From contig NZ_QEWP01000026.1 of the NCBI RefSeq assembly GCF_003121985.1, forward strand, positions 1-45,830: a stretch of DNA of 45,830 nucleotides, given 5' to 3'. Shown here piece by piece: positions 1 through 7,835 of the stretch. The position numbers and the translations under genes are program-made. Within the stretch, counting starts at the first letter, position 1, and the number at the start of each line of letters is the position of its first letter. The notes under the pieces were generated by a model. The model was not told the origin of the DNA. It did no database searches and saw nothing but the letters and a program-made list of their open reading frames with translations. This DNA comes from Marinilabilia rubra. GTDB taxonomy: Bacteria; Bacteroidota; Bacteroidia; Bacteroidales; Marinilabiliaceae.

Positions 1-65
1 TTTTTGAAGTCCTCACTAAAATAACGACTTGATCTAAATTGAAATTGTGAACGTTTCTTTTTCAT
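1..65 (-). CDS. Transposase-like protein, N-terminal fragment running off the window
   Basis: The ATG is at 65-63 on the minus strand and the frame stays open to base 1. The 21 visible residues begin MKKKRSQF and contain RYFSEDFK, which resembles the start of the helix-turn-helix domain of IS3-type OrfA transposases. That family call is a guess from a short string. The same gene start occurs at 45770 on the plus strand, so the two copies point outward from the window. Confidence 0.5.
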   Translation of the reverse strand, partial: MKKKRSQFQFRSSRYFSEDFK

Positions 66-127
66 AATAACCGTCTTTTGAATGTTTAGTGAAAATGTTC
101 AAAAGCGGTCAACCTATTTCAGGACGG
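1..127. mobile_element. Terminal part of an IS-like element, left copy
   Basis: Bases 5-127 are the exact inverted copy of 45708-45830, 123 bases without a mismatch that I can find. The repeat holds the start of a transposase-like gene plus about 60 bases of its upstream end. The sequence diverges right after the shared CCGTCCTGAAATA edge, which I take as the element's outer end. The rest of the element lies outside the window. Confidence 0.7.
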
Positions 128-1437
128 AACAGGGCTGAAGGCCCGGATTAACCCAGCCCATGGCAACGCCTTGGGAAACTGTGGGTTTTATGAGATTGAG
201 CGCCCCGGAGGGGCAGATAAGGAAAGTGGTCAGCAGGCAATTATCTGTAAACAGTGATCAGTAGTCCGTTGACAACCGCAGAGCGGCGGCAGATGGGTAG
301 AATAATATTACAGAGCATTAGTGAAATAAAAAGTACAAACCGCGGATTTTGCGAATTGAACGAATGAAAATTCAAAAACCCCGGCTCTGCCGCATTGGTC
401 ACCAAAGAACCAGGCCTCCAATACAATCTAAACAACAGAAAACCACCCAAACTACAAGTCGGAATATCAAATCCTCACCGCTCATCTCCCCTTCACGTGT
501 AAAAAATTGTTCACTCTTTTTTCTATCTCCACAGAAACTTCTCTATTTTTGCACCGTAGTAAAAAGATGATTTTTCGCAGGGGCCACAGGAAAATGATAT
601 CTCATATCATATATAAAACTGTGAGTCACCTTGCCGGAGGCGTGGAGGAAACGCAATGATCAGTATTCAGTTTTCAGTAGTCAGTGGTCAGTATTCAGAG
701 GTCAGTAAACAGTAAGCAAAAGATTCTTCGTCGTTACTCCTCCCCGATTTAAATCGGGACCAGTTGAAGCTCAGCTCTGCTGTTTTGCCACACAAATTTC
801 TGGCAGAATGACGGTAATCTATGTGTCATTCTGAACGAAGTGAAGAATCTCTCAATAAGACAATAAACAGTGAGCAATGATCAATGACCAGTAACCAATT
901 ATCAATAAATCTGCGCCCATCTGCAACATCTGCGGATAACAAAAGTTGCGAAGCAACATGCCGCACGCAGGGCAAATTAGAGTTAATTAGTGATAATTCG
1001 ATGACCAAACGTTGCGAAGCAACCCCAGTCCGCTGGGCAAAAACAATTAGTTGACCATAAAGCAAATAACATAAACACCCCTTCCGCGTACCCCCTAACC
1101 CCCTGAAAGGGGAACCTCAAACCCGCAATGCACAACGATCAATAGACAATAACCAGTGATCAGTAGTCAGTGATCAGTATTCAGTTATCAGTTGTTAGAT
1201 GCTGGAGAAGATAAATGAACATAAAGCACACTAAAAGGGCCAACGGCCCGGAAGCAATAGCCCGGGGTGAAGCCCCGGGATTAAATAAACCAACCATTAT
1301 TCAAGCCCTGAAGGCGCAATAAATTATCAGTAACCATTGATCAGTAGTCAGTAGACAGTAATCAGTCAGGTTCGGGACAGTCAACGTTGCACAAACAATA
1401 ATCCAGTAGAAAAAACCGCTTCATTATACAGACATCT
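128..1437. repeat. Gene-free repeat region: CAGT words, hairpins and GC-rich palindromes
   Basis: No credible gene is present. The region holds: GC-rich palindromic pieces (GGGCTGAAGGCCC near 133, CCCCGGAGGGGC near 204); an AGAGCGGCGGCAGAT block at 281-295 that recurs at 38.6 and 38.9 kb; CAGT-word tracts (656-715, 1137-1195, 1320-1365); a long variant of the 68-bp hairpin at 721-850; ATCTGCGCCC words (909-938); GTTGCGAAGCAAC palindromes (near 944 and 1012); a CCCCCTAACCCCC block (near 1091); and an AAAGGGCCAACGGCCC palindrome (near 1234). Confidence 0.75.
507..659 (+). promoter_or_regulatory. Promoter-leader repeat, copy 1 of 4
   Basis: This conserved block carries a strong Bacteroidota -7 box, TATTTTTG, at 544-551, followed by CACCGTAGTAAAA and ending in GGAGGAAACGCAATGA, which looks like a ribosome-binding site and ATG. 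No clear TTG -33 element is seen 19-21 bases upstream. The ATG leads only into CAGT-word sequence, so no gene follows. Other copies are at 5189-5339, 13824-13946 and 17771-17890. Confidence 0.5.
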
Positions 1438-1851
1438 ATGAACAAAGATTTACGGTGGCAGCAAAGATTTTAAAATTTCCAAAAGGCATATAACCAATTA
1501 AAAAATGGGTTGGAAAGACTGGGAGAATTGGACGATCTGGCCAAAGAAGGAATTGTTCAGCGGTTCGAGTATACCCTGGAACTTGCCTGGAAAACACTAA
1601 AAGACTTTTTGGAAGCCAATGAGGTAATGGCTAACTTTCCTAAAGAAGTAATAAGACAGGCATTCAAAACTAAAATTATTGAGGACGCCGAAACATGGAT
1701 GGAGATGCTACAAAGTAGAAATCTTCTTGCTGCTCACACCTATGATGAGAATATTTTCAATACTTCCATCGATAAAATATCAAACATCTATTTCAGTGAG
1801 ATAGAAGCACTGTACGAGTTCTTTGCAGATAAAATCAGTGAAAACGATTAA
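1438..1851 (+). pseudogene. HI0074-type nucleotidyltransferase-substrate-binding (HEPN-fold) protein, interrupted by a stop codon
   Basis: The natural ATG at 1438 gives MNKDLRWQQRF, then an in-frame TAA at 1471-1473 stands where the family has a Q or similar residue. The frame then continues unbroken to 1851 with the family signature QRFEYTLELAWKTLKDFLE. Read through, the product would be 137 residues, a normal length. It is the partner of the MNT nucleotidyltransferase that overlaps its 3' end. Re-initiation at the TTG at 1510 would lose the first helix. A single CAA-to-TAA change explains the damage; a sequencing error is possible. Confidence 0.75.
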
Positions 1852-2176
1852 TAACTACACGACATTCGGACTTTCTGAAAAGTCATTCTCAGAAATTATA
1901 AGTTTACTCAAAAATTTTCCGGAAATTGAGCAGGCTAAAATCTTTGGGTCCCGGGCAACAGGCAACTACAAAACCGGGTCGGACATTGACATTGCCATTT
2001 TTGGCAAAAATGTTAATCAAAAATCGATATTAAACCTAATGGATGCCTTTGAAGATTCAATACTGCCCTACTTCGTTGATGTCCTTGACTACAAAACAAT
2101 AAAAAACATCGAGCTAAAAAAACACATCGATGAAGCCGGAGTGGAATTTTACAGAAAAAAGACTAATTATCAGTGA
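1838..2176 (+). CDS. MNT-type nucleotidyltransferase of a TA pair
   Basis: This is a minimal nucleotidyltransferase: the catalytic signature G37-S38 ... S48-D49-I-D51 is complete, in 112 residues from the GTG at 1838. A TTG at 1823 is an alternative start. Known MNT partners of HEPN-fold toxins act as antitoxins, some by transferring AMP to the toxin. The gene overlaps the preceding HI0074-like pseudogene by 14 bases, so the two were one operon. The last codons and the TGA stop (AATTATCAGTGA) already belong to the CAGT-word tract that follows, which suggests the tract replaced or supplied the natural 3' end. Confidence 0.8.
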   Translation: MKTINNYTTFGLSEKSFSEIISLLKNFPEIEQAKIFGSRATGNYKTGSDIDIAIFGKNVNQKSILNLMDAFEDSILPYFVDVLDYKTIKNIELKKHIDEAGVEFYRKKTNYQ

Positions 2177-2798
2177 TTAGTGAGCAGTATTCAGTGATCA
2201 GTCGTTTTAGGCCCGTTAGGGCTGGAATATCGGTAGATAAATCAACCTCACATATATAAAAAAGTCCCGTTAGGGATGAGATAGAAGTCAGTTGTTAGAA
2301 GTTAGATGATAGATGTTAGATGCCAGAGAAGAGAAATGAGCAGAGAGCATAAACTACAGTAAAAGGGCCAACGGCCTGAAAGCATCAGCCAGGTGTGAAG
2401 CCCGGGATTAGATTAAACCAACTATTTTTCAAGCCCATAGAAAGGGCTCAATAAATTATCAGTGAACCAGTTAGCAATGATCAATAAACAAGTTTCAGCT
2501 AAGTGTCATTCTGAGCCTGCGAAGAATCTCTTAATAATATAATTAATCAGTAGGCAGTGGTCAGTGATCAGTAGGCAGTGGTCAGTAGGCAGTGGTCAGT
2601 AGTCAGTAAGCAAAAGATTCTTCGTCGTTCATCCTGACAATGACGTTCAGCTATGTGTCATTCTGAACGAAGTGAAGAATCTCTCAATAATACAATAACC
2701 AATTATCAATAAATCTGCGCCCATCTGCGCCATCTGCGGATAAACCCAACGTTGCGAAGCAACCCGCACGCTGGGCAAAAAACATTAGTGGAATAATA
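2177..2798. repeat. Intergenic repeat block between TA modules
   Basis: It starts with a CAGT-word tract continuous with the preceding stop codon. Then come an AAAGGGCCAACGGCC palindrome near 2363, a half-hairpin GTCATTCTGAGCCTGCGAAGAATCT near 2504, more CAGT words (2538-2610), the 68-bp hairpin at 2615-2682, ATCTGCGCCC words near 2708, GTTGCGAAGCAAC near 2751 and the ATTAGTGGAATAA leader that runs into the first wzt stub. Confidence 0.75.
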
Positions 2799-2868
2799 AG
2801 GAGTGACACAGTAATCAAAACCGAAAACCTCTCAAAAATCTACCGCCTGGGAAAAACAGGCACTGGCA
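2799..2868 (+). pseudogene. wzt 5' stub 1
   Basis: After a mutated start (AGG in place of ATG) the frame reads SDTVIKTENLSKIYRLGKTG, matching residues 2-21 of the intact Wzt at 18968. Homology stops at about 2868, just before the VapBC promoter. Differences from the intact gene are mostly synonymous codon changes plus a few replacements (I8T, E19K). Confidence 0.8.
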
Positions 2869-2869
2869 G

Positions 2870-2900
2870 TTGATAAAACCATTCCATCCGATTAACTTTA
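2870..2900 (+). promoter_or_regulatory. Bacteroidota-type promoter for the VapBC module
   Basis: A TTG at 2870-2872 and TAACTTTA at 2893-2900 are separated by 20 bases, the spacing expected for the Bacteroidota -33/-7 promoter (TTG, 19-21 bases, TAnnTTTG). The -7 area GATTAACTTTACC recurs before the TA modules at 14382 and 15441. It lies 57 bases upstream of the antitoxin ATG. Confidence 0.6.
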
Positions 2901-2956
2901 CCTAAAACCCATAAAAATTAAGATTTGGGCTAAATCAATTTAAGATAAAAAATACC

Positions 2957-3178
2957 ATGCCAACGAAAACAAATAATATCAACCAAATATTATCCCAAAT
3001 AGAAAGGCTTAGTTATGATGAAAAAGTTGAAGTCATGGACAAAATCATACATAGCTTCAAGAAACAAAAATTAACTTCCAGACAAGGACTAACCAGCCTT
3101 AAAGGCCTGGGTAAAGATCTTTGGAAAAACATTAACGTGGATGAATACATAGATTCTCAACGAAAAACATGGGATTAA
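2957..3178 (+). CDS. VapB-like antitoxin
   Basis: A 73-residue acidic-to-neutral protein with a helical N-terminal half (ILSQIERLSYDEKVEVMDKI) and a C-terminal tail LKGLGKDLWKNINVDEYID that is typical of antitoxins encoded just ahead of PIN-domain toxins. ATG start; the stop overlaps the start of the toxin reading frame. The tail would be the toxin-binding part by analogy with VapB. The antitoxin is intact although its toxin is broken. Confidence 0.7.
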   Translation: MPTKTNNINQILSQIERLSYDEKVEVMDKIIHSFKKQKLTSRQGLTSLKGLGKDLWKNINVDEYIDSQRKTWD

Positions 3179-3608
3179 TTAAGAAATTTACAGGGAAAAA
3201 GTTTTTCTTGATACAGCGCCTGTCATTTACTATATCGAAGAAAATCCAACATACATTACTCGTTTGGAAAAACTATTTAATGCAAATACCGAAGGATCAT
3301 TTATTTTCAGCACCTCTGTTATAACTCTTATTGAAGTCCTGATACACCCTTAAAAAAATGACCAGACCGAGCTATCTGAGCAGTACTCAAACATCCTTTG
3401 TTATTCACCATCAATAGAGATGCTTGACATCAATGCAGACATTGCCAAAAAGACTGCTGAAATCAGAGCTAAATATGGCTTTAAAACTCCCGATGCAATC
3501 CAGCTGGCATCTGCATTACATTCTGGTTCAGATTTTTTCATAACCAACGATAATCAGCTTAATAAATTCAAAGAATTAAAAGTTATCCTGGTTGATCAAT
3601 TATCCTGA
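3169..3608 (+). pseudogene. PIN-domain (VapC-like) toxin, frameshifted and interrupted
   Basis: The ATG at 3169 gives MGLIKKFTGKK, then one base is missing from an A-run near 3196-3200. The true frame continues with VFLDTAPVIYYIEE, which contains the first PIN aspartate. A TAA at 3351-3353 interrupts it again. The rest, ending TPDAIQLASALHSGSDFFITND, has the C-terminal PIN acidic residues. With both lesions repaired the product would be about 146 residues, a usual VapC length. The ribonuclease toxin is therefore dead twice over beside an intact antitoxin. Confidence 0.8.
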
Positions 3609-4029
3609 AGCTTTTATAGAAACAATATTTTTCAAACAACAATAACCAATTATCAGTGATCAGTAGTCAGTGGTCAGTAGTCAGTAATCAGTGGTCAGTA
3701 ATCAGTAAGCAAAAGATTCTTCGTCGTTCCTCCTCAGAATGACGTTCAGCTATGTGTCATTCTGAACGAAGTGAAGAATCTCTCAATAATAAAATAAACA
3801 GTAACAAATTACCAATAATCTGTGCCCATCTGCGCCATCTGCGGACAAAAAAAGTTGCGTAGCAACAAGCAGCACGCAGTGCAAATTAGCGATAATTAGT
3901 GAAAATTCGATGACCATAAGTTGCGCAAGCAACGTCGCCGCACGCAGTGCAATAATTCGTTAAATTCGCGGTTCCTAAAAAGTTGCGCAGCAACCGCCGC
4001 CCGCAGAGCCAAAACATTAGTGGAATAAA
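3609..4029. repeat. Intergenic repeat block between TA modules
   Basis: The order is the same as in the other blocks: CAGT words (3650-3705), 68-bp hairpin (3714-3781), ATCTGTGCCC words near 3820, several GTTGCG..AGCAAC palindromes (3851, 3921, 3980) and the ATTAGTGGAATAA leader joined to the wzt stub at 4030. No gene seen. Confidence 0.75.
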
Positions 4030-4110
4030 ATGAGCAACACTGTAATCAAAATAGAAAACCTCTCAAAAATCTATCGCCTGGTTAAGACCAGCTCCACAAA
4101 AAGTATTTGA
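4030..4110 (+). pseudogene. wzt 5' stub 2
   Basis: ATG at 4030, then SNTVIKIENLSKIYRL matches Wzt residues 2-17. The frame leaves the family after codon 17 and stops at TGA 4108-4110. The next 85 bases hold the promoter region of the following TA operon. Confidence 0.8.
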
Positions 4111-4196
4111 ATAAGTACAATTATACCTTAACTTTAATAAATCATACCTGATGGGACGCACATATCAATATTGTGATATTTTTGAAAAAAACAATT

Positions 4197-4424
4197 ATGA
4201 GAACAGTTCAATTAAATATTCCTGATGATCTTGATTTAAAAGATTATGACTTTTCAATGATAGTCGCTTCAAAACTTTATGAGGAAGCCAAATTATCAGC
4301 AGGGCAGGCAGCAGAAATAGTTGGTTTATCCAAAAGAGCTTTTATTGAAATGCTTGGGAAATATGGAGTATCGGTTTTCAGCGATTCAATAACTGATTTA
4401 CATTCAGATATAACAAATGCATAG
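4197..4424 (+). CDS. UPF0175-family antitoxin, copy 1
   Basis: 75 residues from the ATG at 4197; a GTG at 4173 would add eight residues that the second copy at 14382 lacks. It has the family pattern MRTVQLNIPDDLD near the N-terminus and GQAAEIVGLSKRAFIEML, a helix-turn-helix-like segment, at about residues 37-55. UPF0175 proteins are antitoxins of DUF3368 PIN toxins and presumably bind both toxin and operator. It differs from the copy at 14382 in only two residues, yet its toxin has been replaced: only eight toxin codons remain, then a HEPN/MNT pair begins. Confidence 0.8.
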   Translation: MRTVQLNIPDDLDLKDYDFSMIVASKLYEEAKLSAGQAAEIVGLSKRAFIEMLGKYGVSVFSDSITDLHSDITNA

Positions 4425-4446
4425 AATTGTGATTTCTGATAAATGA
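4417..4446 (+). pseudogene. DUF3368 toxin remnant, first eight codons
   Basis: ATG at 4417 overlaps the antitoxin stop exactly as in the intact pair at 14602. MHRIVISD corresponds to MHRTVISD there. The identity ends after the aspartate codon at 4440, and the next bases begin the HEPN gene (AAATGATAA), which also supplies a stop for the remnant. Confidence 0.8.
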
Positions 4447-4823
4447 TAAATTCAGAAAAACAAATAGAATATTGGAAAGCAGGAGCCATTGATGACTTCC
4501 TATCTGCAGAAATTCTAATTGATCGACAACATTATCTGCATGGACAGTTTTTCTGCCATTTGGTTATCGAAAAAATCATTAAAGCTCACATAGTCAAATC
4601 AACAAAAGAATTTGCACCAAGATCCCACAACCTCTTTTACCTCTCCGATAAAGCCAATTTGCAATATTCTGAGGATGAAGAAATTTTCCTTGGTATTTTA
4701 AGACAATATCAATTACAGGGAAGATATCCGGATTACAACCCTGTAATCCCTGACAAAAACAAAATTGAGGACTATTTACTTAAACCCAAAAACTTACTGG
4801 AATGTCTAAATCGGAAACTATAG
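4443..4823 (+). CDS. HEPN-domain protein, probable toxin
   Basis: 126 residues, ATG start. The sequence IEYWKAGAIDDFLSAEILI, then HLVIEKIIKAHIV and PRSHNLFYL, is the usual HEPN layout of long helices (PF05168-like). An R-X4-H string is present at residues 28-33, nearer the N-terminus than the usual catalytic RX4-6H, so catalysis is unproven. The gene overlaps the MNT gene by 22 bases, giving a standard HEPN/MNT toxin-antitoxin operon. It starts within the remnant of a different toxin, so it sits under the UPF0175 antitoxin's promoter. Confidence 0.8.
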   Translation: MINSEKQIEYWKAGAIDDFLSAEILIDRQHYLHGQFFCHLVIEKIIKAHIVKSTKEFAPRSHNLFYLSDKANLQYSEDEEIFLGILRQYQLQGRYPDYNPVIPDKNKIEDYLLKPKNLLECLNRKL

Positions 4824-5119
4824 ATATATTAAAAAAATACATTGCTCTTCTAAATACAGAAGGCTTTGATGTAAGTCAGGCTTTTTTGTTTGGAAGTTAC
4901 TCTACCGGCGAAGCAAAAGAAGATAGTGATATTGATGTATTAATTGTTTCAGACAAAATGAGCAAACCGGATGAGCAAACCATTGGCAAAGCATGGATGC
5001 TGACAAGAAAAATAAATTCCCGGATAGAACCCCTTTTCATAAACTCTGACCGTTTCTATAGCAATGAGAATTCCCCTCTGATTGAGAATATCAAAGAAAA
5101 GGGTATTGAAATTGTTTAG
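4802..5119 (+). CDS. MNT nucleotidyltransferase, antitoxin partner of HEPN
   Basis: 105 residues with a complete minimal nucleotidyltransferase signature: G31-S32-Y-S-T-G and D43-I-D45 for metal binding. ATG start overlapping the HEPN gene. By family knowledge it would neutralise the HEPN partner, possibly by AMPylating it. Both genes appear intact, unlike the module at 1438. Confidence 0.8.
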   Translation: MSKSETIDILKKYIALLNTEGFDVSQAFLFGSYSTGEAKEDSDIDVLIVSDKMSKPDEQTIGKAWMLTRKINSRIEPLFINSDRFYSNENSPLIENIKEKGIEIV

Positions 5120-5131
5120 CGCTCCCTATTT

Positions 5132-5239
5132 ATGACCCTAAACAAAGACCTGAATTACATCAAATTGAAATTCCTTGCCGAAATAAATGTTTGCTCTTTT
5201 TTCTATCTCCACCGAAACTTCTCTATTTTTGCACCGTAG
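5132..5239 (+). pseudogene. Decayed start of a small unknown gene
   Basis: ATG at 5132 gives MTLNKDLNYIKLKFLAEI, alignable with the start of 13769 and with residues 9-20 of the small ORF at 17901. After about codon 18 it runs into the promoter-leader repeat and stops at TAG 5237-5239 in the same frame as the 13769 copy. Function unknown. Confidence 0.45.
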
Positions 5240-5339
5240 TAAAAAGATGATTTTTTGCAGGGGCCACAGGAAAATGATATCTCGTATCATATATAATACT
5301 GTGAGTCACCCCGCCGGAGGCGTGGAGGAAACGCAATGA
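5189..5339 (+). promoter_or_regulatory. Promoter-leader repeat, copy 2 of 4
   Basis: The -7 box TATTTTTG is at 5224-5231 and the block ends in GGAGGAAACGCAATGA. It is nearly identical to copy 1 over its length. The ATG opens into CAGT-word sequence only. Confidence 0.5.
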
Positions 5340-6239
5340 GCAGTTATCAGTGGTCAGTATTCAGAGGTCAGTTATCAGTAATCAGTGGTCAGTTATCAGT
5401 GATCAGTAGTCAGTTATCAGTAAACAGTAAGCAAAAGATTCTTCGTCGTTACTCTTACCAATGACGTTCAGCTATGTGTCATTCTGAACGAAGTGAAGAA
5501 TCTCTCAATAATACAGTGAGCAATAAACAATGATCAATAACCAATAATCTGTGAAATCTCCCGATGGAGCGGGACAGGCAGGGACAAGTTGCGGATAAAC
5601 TATAAGTTGCGCAAGCACCCAATCGGCACATACCCCCTAACCCCCCTGTAGAAAATATCACAGGGTAAACCTGAAAGGGGAACCCCAGACCCGCAATGAT
5701 CAGTAATCAGTAGTCAGTAAACAGTAAGCAAAAGATTCTTCGTCGTTCCTCCTAACAATGACGTTCAGCTATGTGTCATTCTGAACGAAGTGAAGAATCT
5801 CACACTAATACAGTTAATTAGTGGTTAGATGATAGAGGTTAGAGAAGGGTAAAAGGGCCAACGGCCCAAAAGCACCATCACGTCGCATACCCCCTAACCC
5901 CCTGAAGGGGGAACCCCAAACCCGCAACTCACAGTGATCAATAAACAAGTTTCAGCTAAGTGTCATTCTGAGCCTGCGAAGAATCTCTTAATAATATAAT
6001 TAATCAGTGGTCAGTATTTAAAGAGTTATCAATAAATCTGTGCCATCTGCGGATAACCAAAGTTGCGCAAGCAACAAGCATCACGCAGTGCAAATTAGCG
6101 TCAATTAGTGAAAATTCGATGACCATAAGTTGCGCAAGCAACGTCGCCGCACGCAGTGCAATAATTCGTTAAATTCGCGGTTCCTAAAAAGTTGCGAAGC
6201 AACCCCAGCCCGCAGGGCACAAACAATGAGTGGAAAAAC

Positions 6240-6320
6240 ATGAGCAATACAGTAATCAAAATAGAAAACCTTTCAAAGATTTACAGATTAGGTGAAATAG
6301 CCCCAACTCCAAGGGCATAG
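6240..6320 (+). pseudogene. wzt 5' stub 3
   Basis: ATG at 6240, then SNTVIKIENLSKIYRLGEIA, matching Wzt residues 2-20. The frame then diverges and stops at TAG 6318-6320, a little over 100 bases before the MNT/HEPN operon. The codons used (AGA TTA GGT) differ synonymously from those in the intact gene. Confidence 0.8.
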
Positions 6321-6424
6321 GACAGAATTAATACAATTGACATTTTACCTGTTTCTAACGAACTTAACTTCATAAAAACTCGAAAAACGTTTAAAAAATT
6401 GGTAATTTGTCCAAATTTTGATAC

Positions 6425-6745
6425 ATGCAACCTAACAAAGATTACATATTAACCCAAATAAAAGAGATTATTAAACAGCGTGCCCCTGAGGCAAAAGTCT
6501 ATTTGTATGGATCCCGATCAAGGGGGACTTCAAAAAAGCACTCGGACTGGGATCTATTGATACTCTTAAATAAAGATCACATTTCTCCTGATACTGAACA
6601 GCAAATTACATCTCCCCTGTATGATCTGGAATTTAACACAGGTGAAATAATAAGTCCAATGATATACAGCCAACAGGAATGGTATAACAAATACAGGCAA
6701 ACACCATACTTCAAAAATGTAATGCGTGACGGGATATTATTATGA
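6425..6745 (+). CDS. MNT nucleotidyltransferase of an MNT/HEPN pair
   Basis: 106 residues, ATG start. The signature G29-S30-R-S-R-G and S40-D41-W-D43 is intact. In this module the nucleotidyltransferase comes first and the HEPN gene second, with a four-base ATGA overlap, the reverse of the order at 4443-5119. It is therefore an independent acquisition rather than a duplication. Confidence 0.8.
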   Translation: MQPNKDYILTQIKEIIKQRAPEAKVYLYGSRSRGTSKKHSDWDLLILLNKDHISPDTEQQITSPLYDLEFNTGEIISPMIYSQQEWYNKYRQTPYFKNVMRDGILL

Positions 6746-7134
6746 CTCAATATAAGGAGGAAGATTATATCAATTACAGAATTGAGCGTGCCAGAGAAAC
6801 CATTCTGGAAGTTCAAACTCATATTGAAAACGAATTTTGGAATACTGCCATAAACCGTATGTATTATGCATGCTTTTATGCTGTAAGTGCACTTCTATTC
6901 AAAAACAATATTGAAGTTGCAAGCCATTCAGGAATAAGAAACAAGTTTGGAGAAGTATTTGTTAAAACCGGGATTATCAATAGAGAAATAGCCAAACATT
7001 ATACTGATCTTTTTGAAAAAAGACAAAAGGGTGATTATAACGATTTCTTCGACTATGATGAAGAAACTGTATTAAGATTATTCCCTAAATCTCAACAGTT
7101 CATCGATATTATTGAAAAGGCTCTACAGCAATAA
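6742..7134 (+). CDS. HEPN-domain protein, probable toxin
   Basis: 130 residues. NRMYYACFYAVSALLF followed by SHSGIRNKFGEVFVKTG is the typical core of the HEPN family that pairs with MNT proteins. I see no canonical RX4-6H motif, so it may act other than as an RNase. It overlaps the upstream MNT gene by four bases, which implies translational coupling. Both genes are intact. Confidence 0.8.
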   Translation: MTQYKEEDYINYRIERARETILEVQTHIENEFWNTAINRMYYACFYAVSALLFKNNIEVASHSGIRNKFGEVFVKTGIINREIAKHYTDLFEKRQKGDYNDFFDYDEETVLRLFPKSQQFIDIIEKALQQ

Positions 7135-7757
7135 ATATTTGAAGATGACAATCTTTAATTCGCGGACAACCGAAAGTTTCGGGAGCAACCCCCGGAAAGC
7201 AATATCAGTGATCAGTAGTCAGTAAGCAGTGGTCAGTAGACAGTAAGCAAAAAATTCTTCATCCTTCATCCTTACAATGACGTTCAGCTTTGTGTCATTC
7301 TGAACGAAGTGAAGAATCTCTCAATAATACAGTTAATTAGTGGTTAGATGATAGAGGTTAGAGAAGGGTAAAAGGGCCAACGGCCCAAAAGCACCATCAC
7401 GTCGCATACCCCCTAACCCCCTGAAGGGGGAACCCCAAACCCGCAACTCACAGTGATCAATAAACAAGTTTCAGCTAAGTGTCATTCTGAGCCTGCGAAG
7501 AATCTCTCAATAATACAATAACCAATTATCAATAAATCTGCGCCCATCTGTGCCATCTGTGGACAACAAAAGTTGCGTAGCAACAAGCAGCACGCAGTGC
7601 AAATTAGCGATAATTAGTGAAAATTCGATGACCATAAGTTGCGCAAGCAACGTCGCCGCACGCAGTGCAATAATTCGCTTAATTCGTTAAATTCGCGGTT
7701 CCTAAAAAGTTGCGAAGCAACCCCAGCCCGCAGGGCAAAACAATCAGTTGACCAATA
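7135..7757. repeat. Intergenic repeat block between TA modules
   Basis: Contents in order: CAGT words (7203-7245), 68-bp hairpin (about 7252-7319), an AAAGGGCCAACGGCCC palindrome and CCCCCTAACCCCC block (7370-7447), a half-hairpin near 7479, ATCTGCGCCC words near 7536, GTTGCG..GCAAC palindromes (7571, 7637, 7708) and a leader (ATCAGTTGACCAATA) joined to the wzt stub at 7758. Confidence 0.75.
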
Positions 7758-7835
7758 ATGAGCAATACTGTAATCAAAATAGAGAACCACCTCATACACC
7801 ACCGATATAAAAGTATAATTAGATTCAATGCCTAA
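7758..7835 (+). pseudogene. wzt 5' stub 4, now a 25-codon leader ORF
   Basis: ATG at 7758, then SNTVIKIEN matches Wzt residues 2-10, after which the frame is unrelated. The chimeric reading frame ends at TAA 7833-7835, eight bases past the A of the zeta-like toxin's ATG at 7828. The toxin start is therefore inside a short upstream ORF that begins with the wzt start region. This could couple toxin translation to the stub, but no such role is proven. Confidence 0.7.

Larger units (their letters stand above)
5120..6239. repeat. Long intergenic repeat block
   Basis: This 1.1-kb spacer holds: a decayed small gene start at 5132-5239; promoter-leader repeat copy 2 at 5189-5339; CAGT words (5340-5428); 68-bp hairpins at 5436-5503 and 5733-5800; CCCCCTAACCCCC blocks near 5632 and 5889; an AAAGGGCCAACGGCCC palindrome near 5852; a half-hairpin near 5963; and repeated GTTGCGCAAGCAAC palindromes up to 6203. 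The part from about 5800 to 5990 recurs nearly unchanged at 7318-7505. Confidence 0.7.

Noticed and set aside
241-1065. Short ORFs at 241-450, 349-570 and 826-1065
   Set aside because: They consist of word repeats and palindromes found in many spacers and have no protein-like composition.
2538-2610. CAGT-word tracts as a CRISPR array
   Set aside because: The repeat word is only 4-7 bases with irregular 3-4 base spacing, and no cas gene is present.
3850-4020. GTTGCG..GCAAC palindromes as integron attC sites
   Set aside because: They lack the RYYYAAC / GTTRRRY core pair with long imperfect arms, and no integrase gene is seen.
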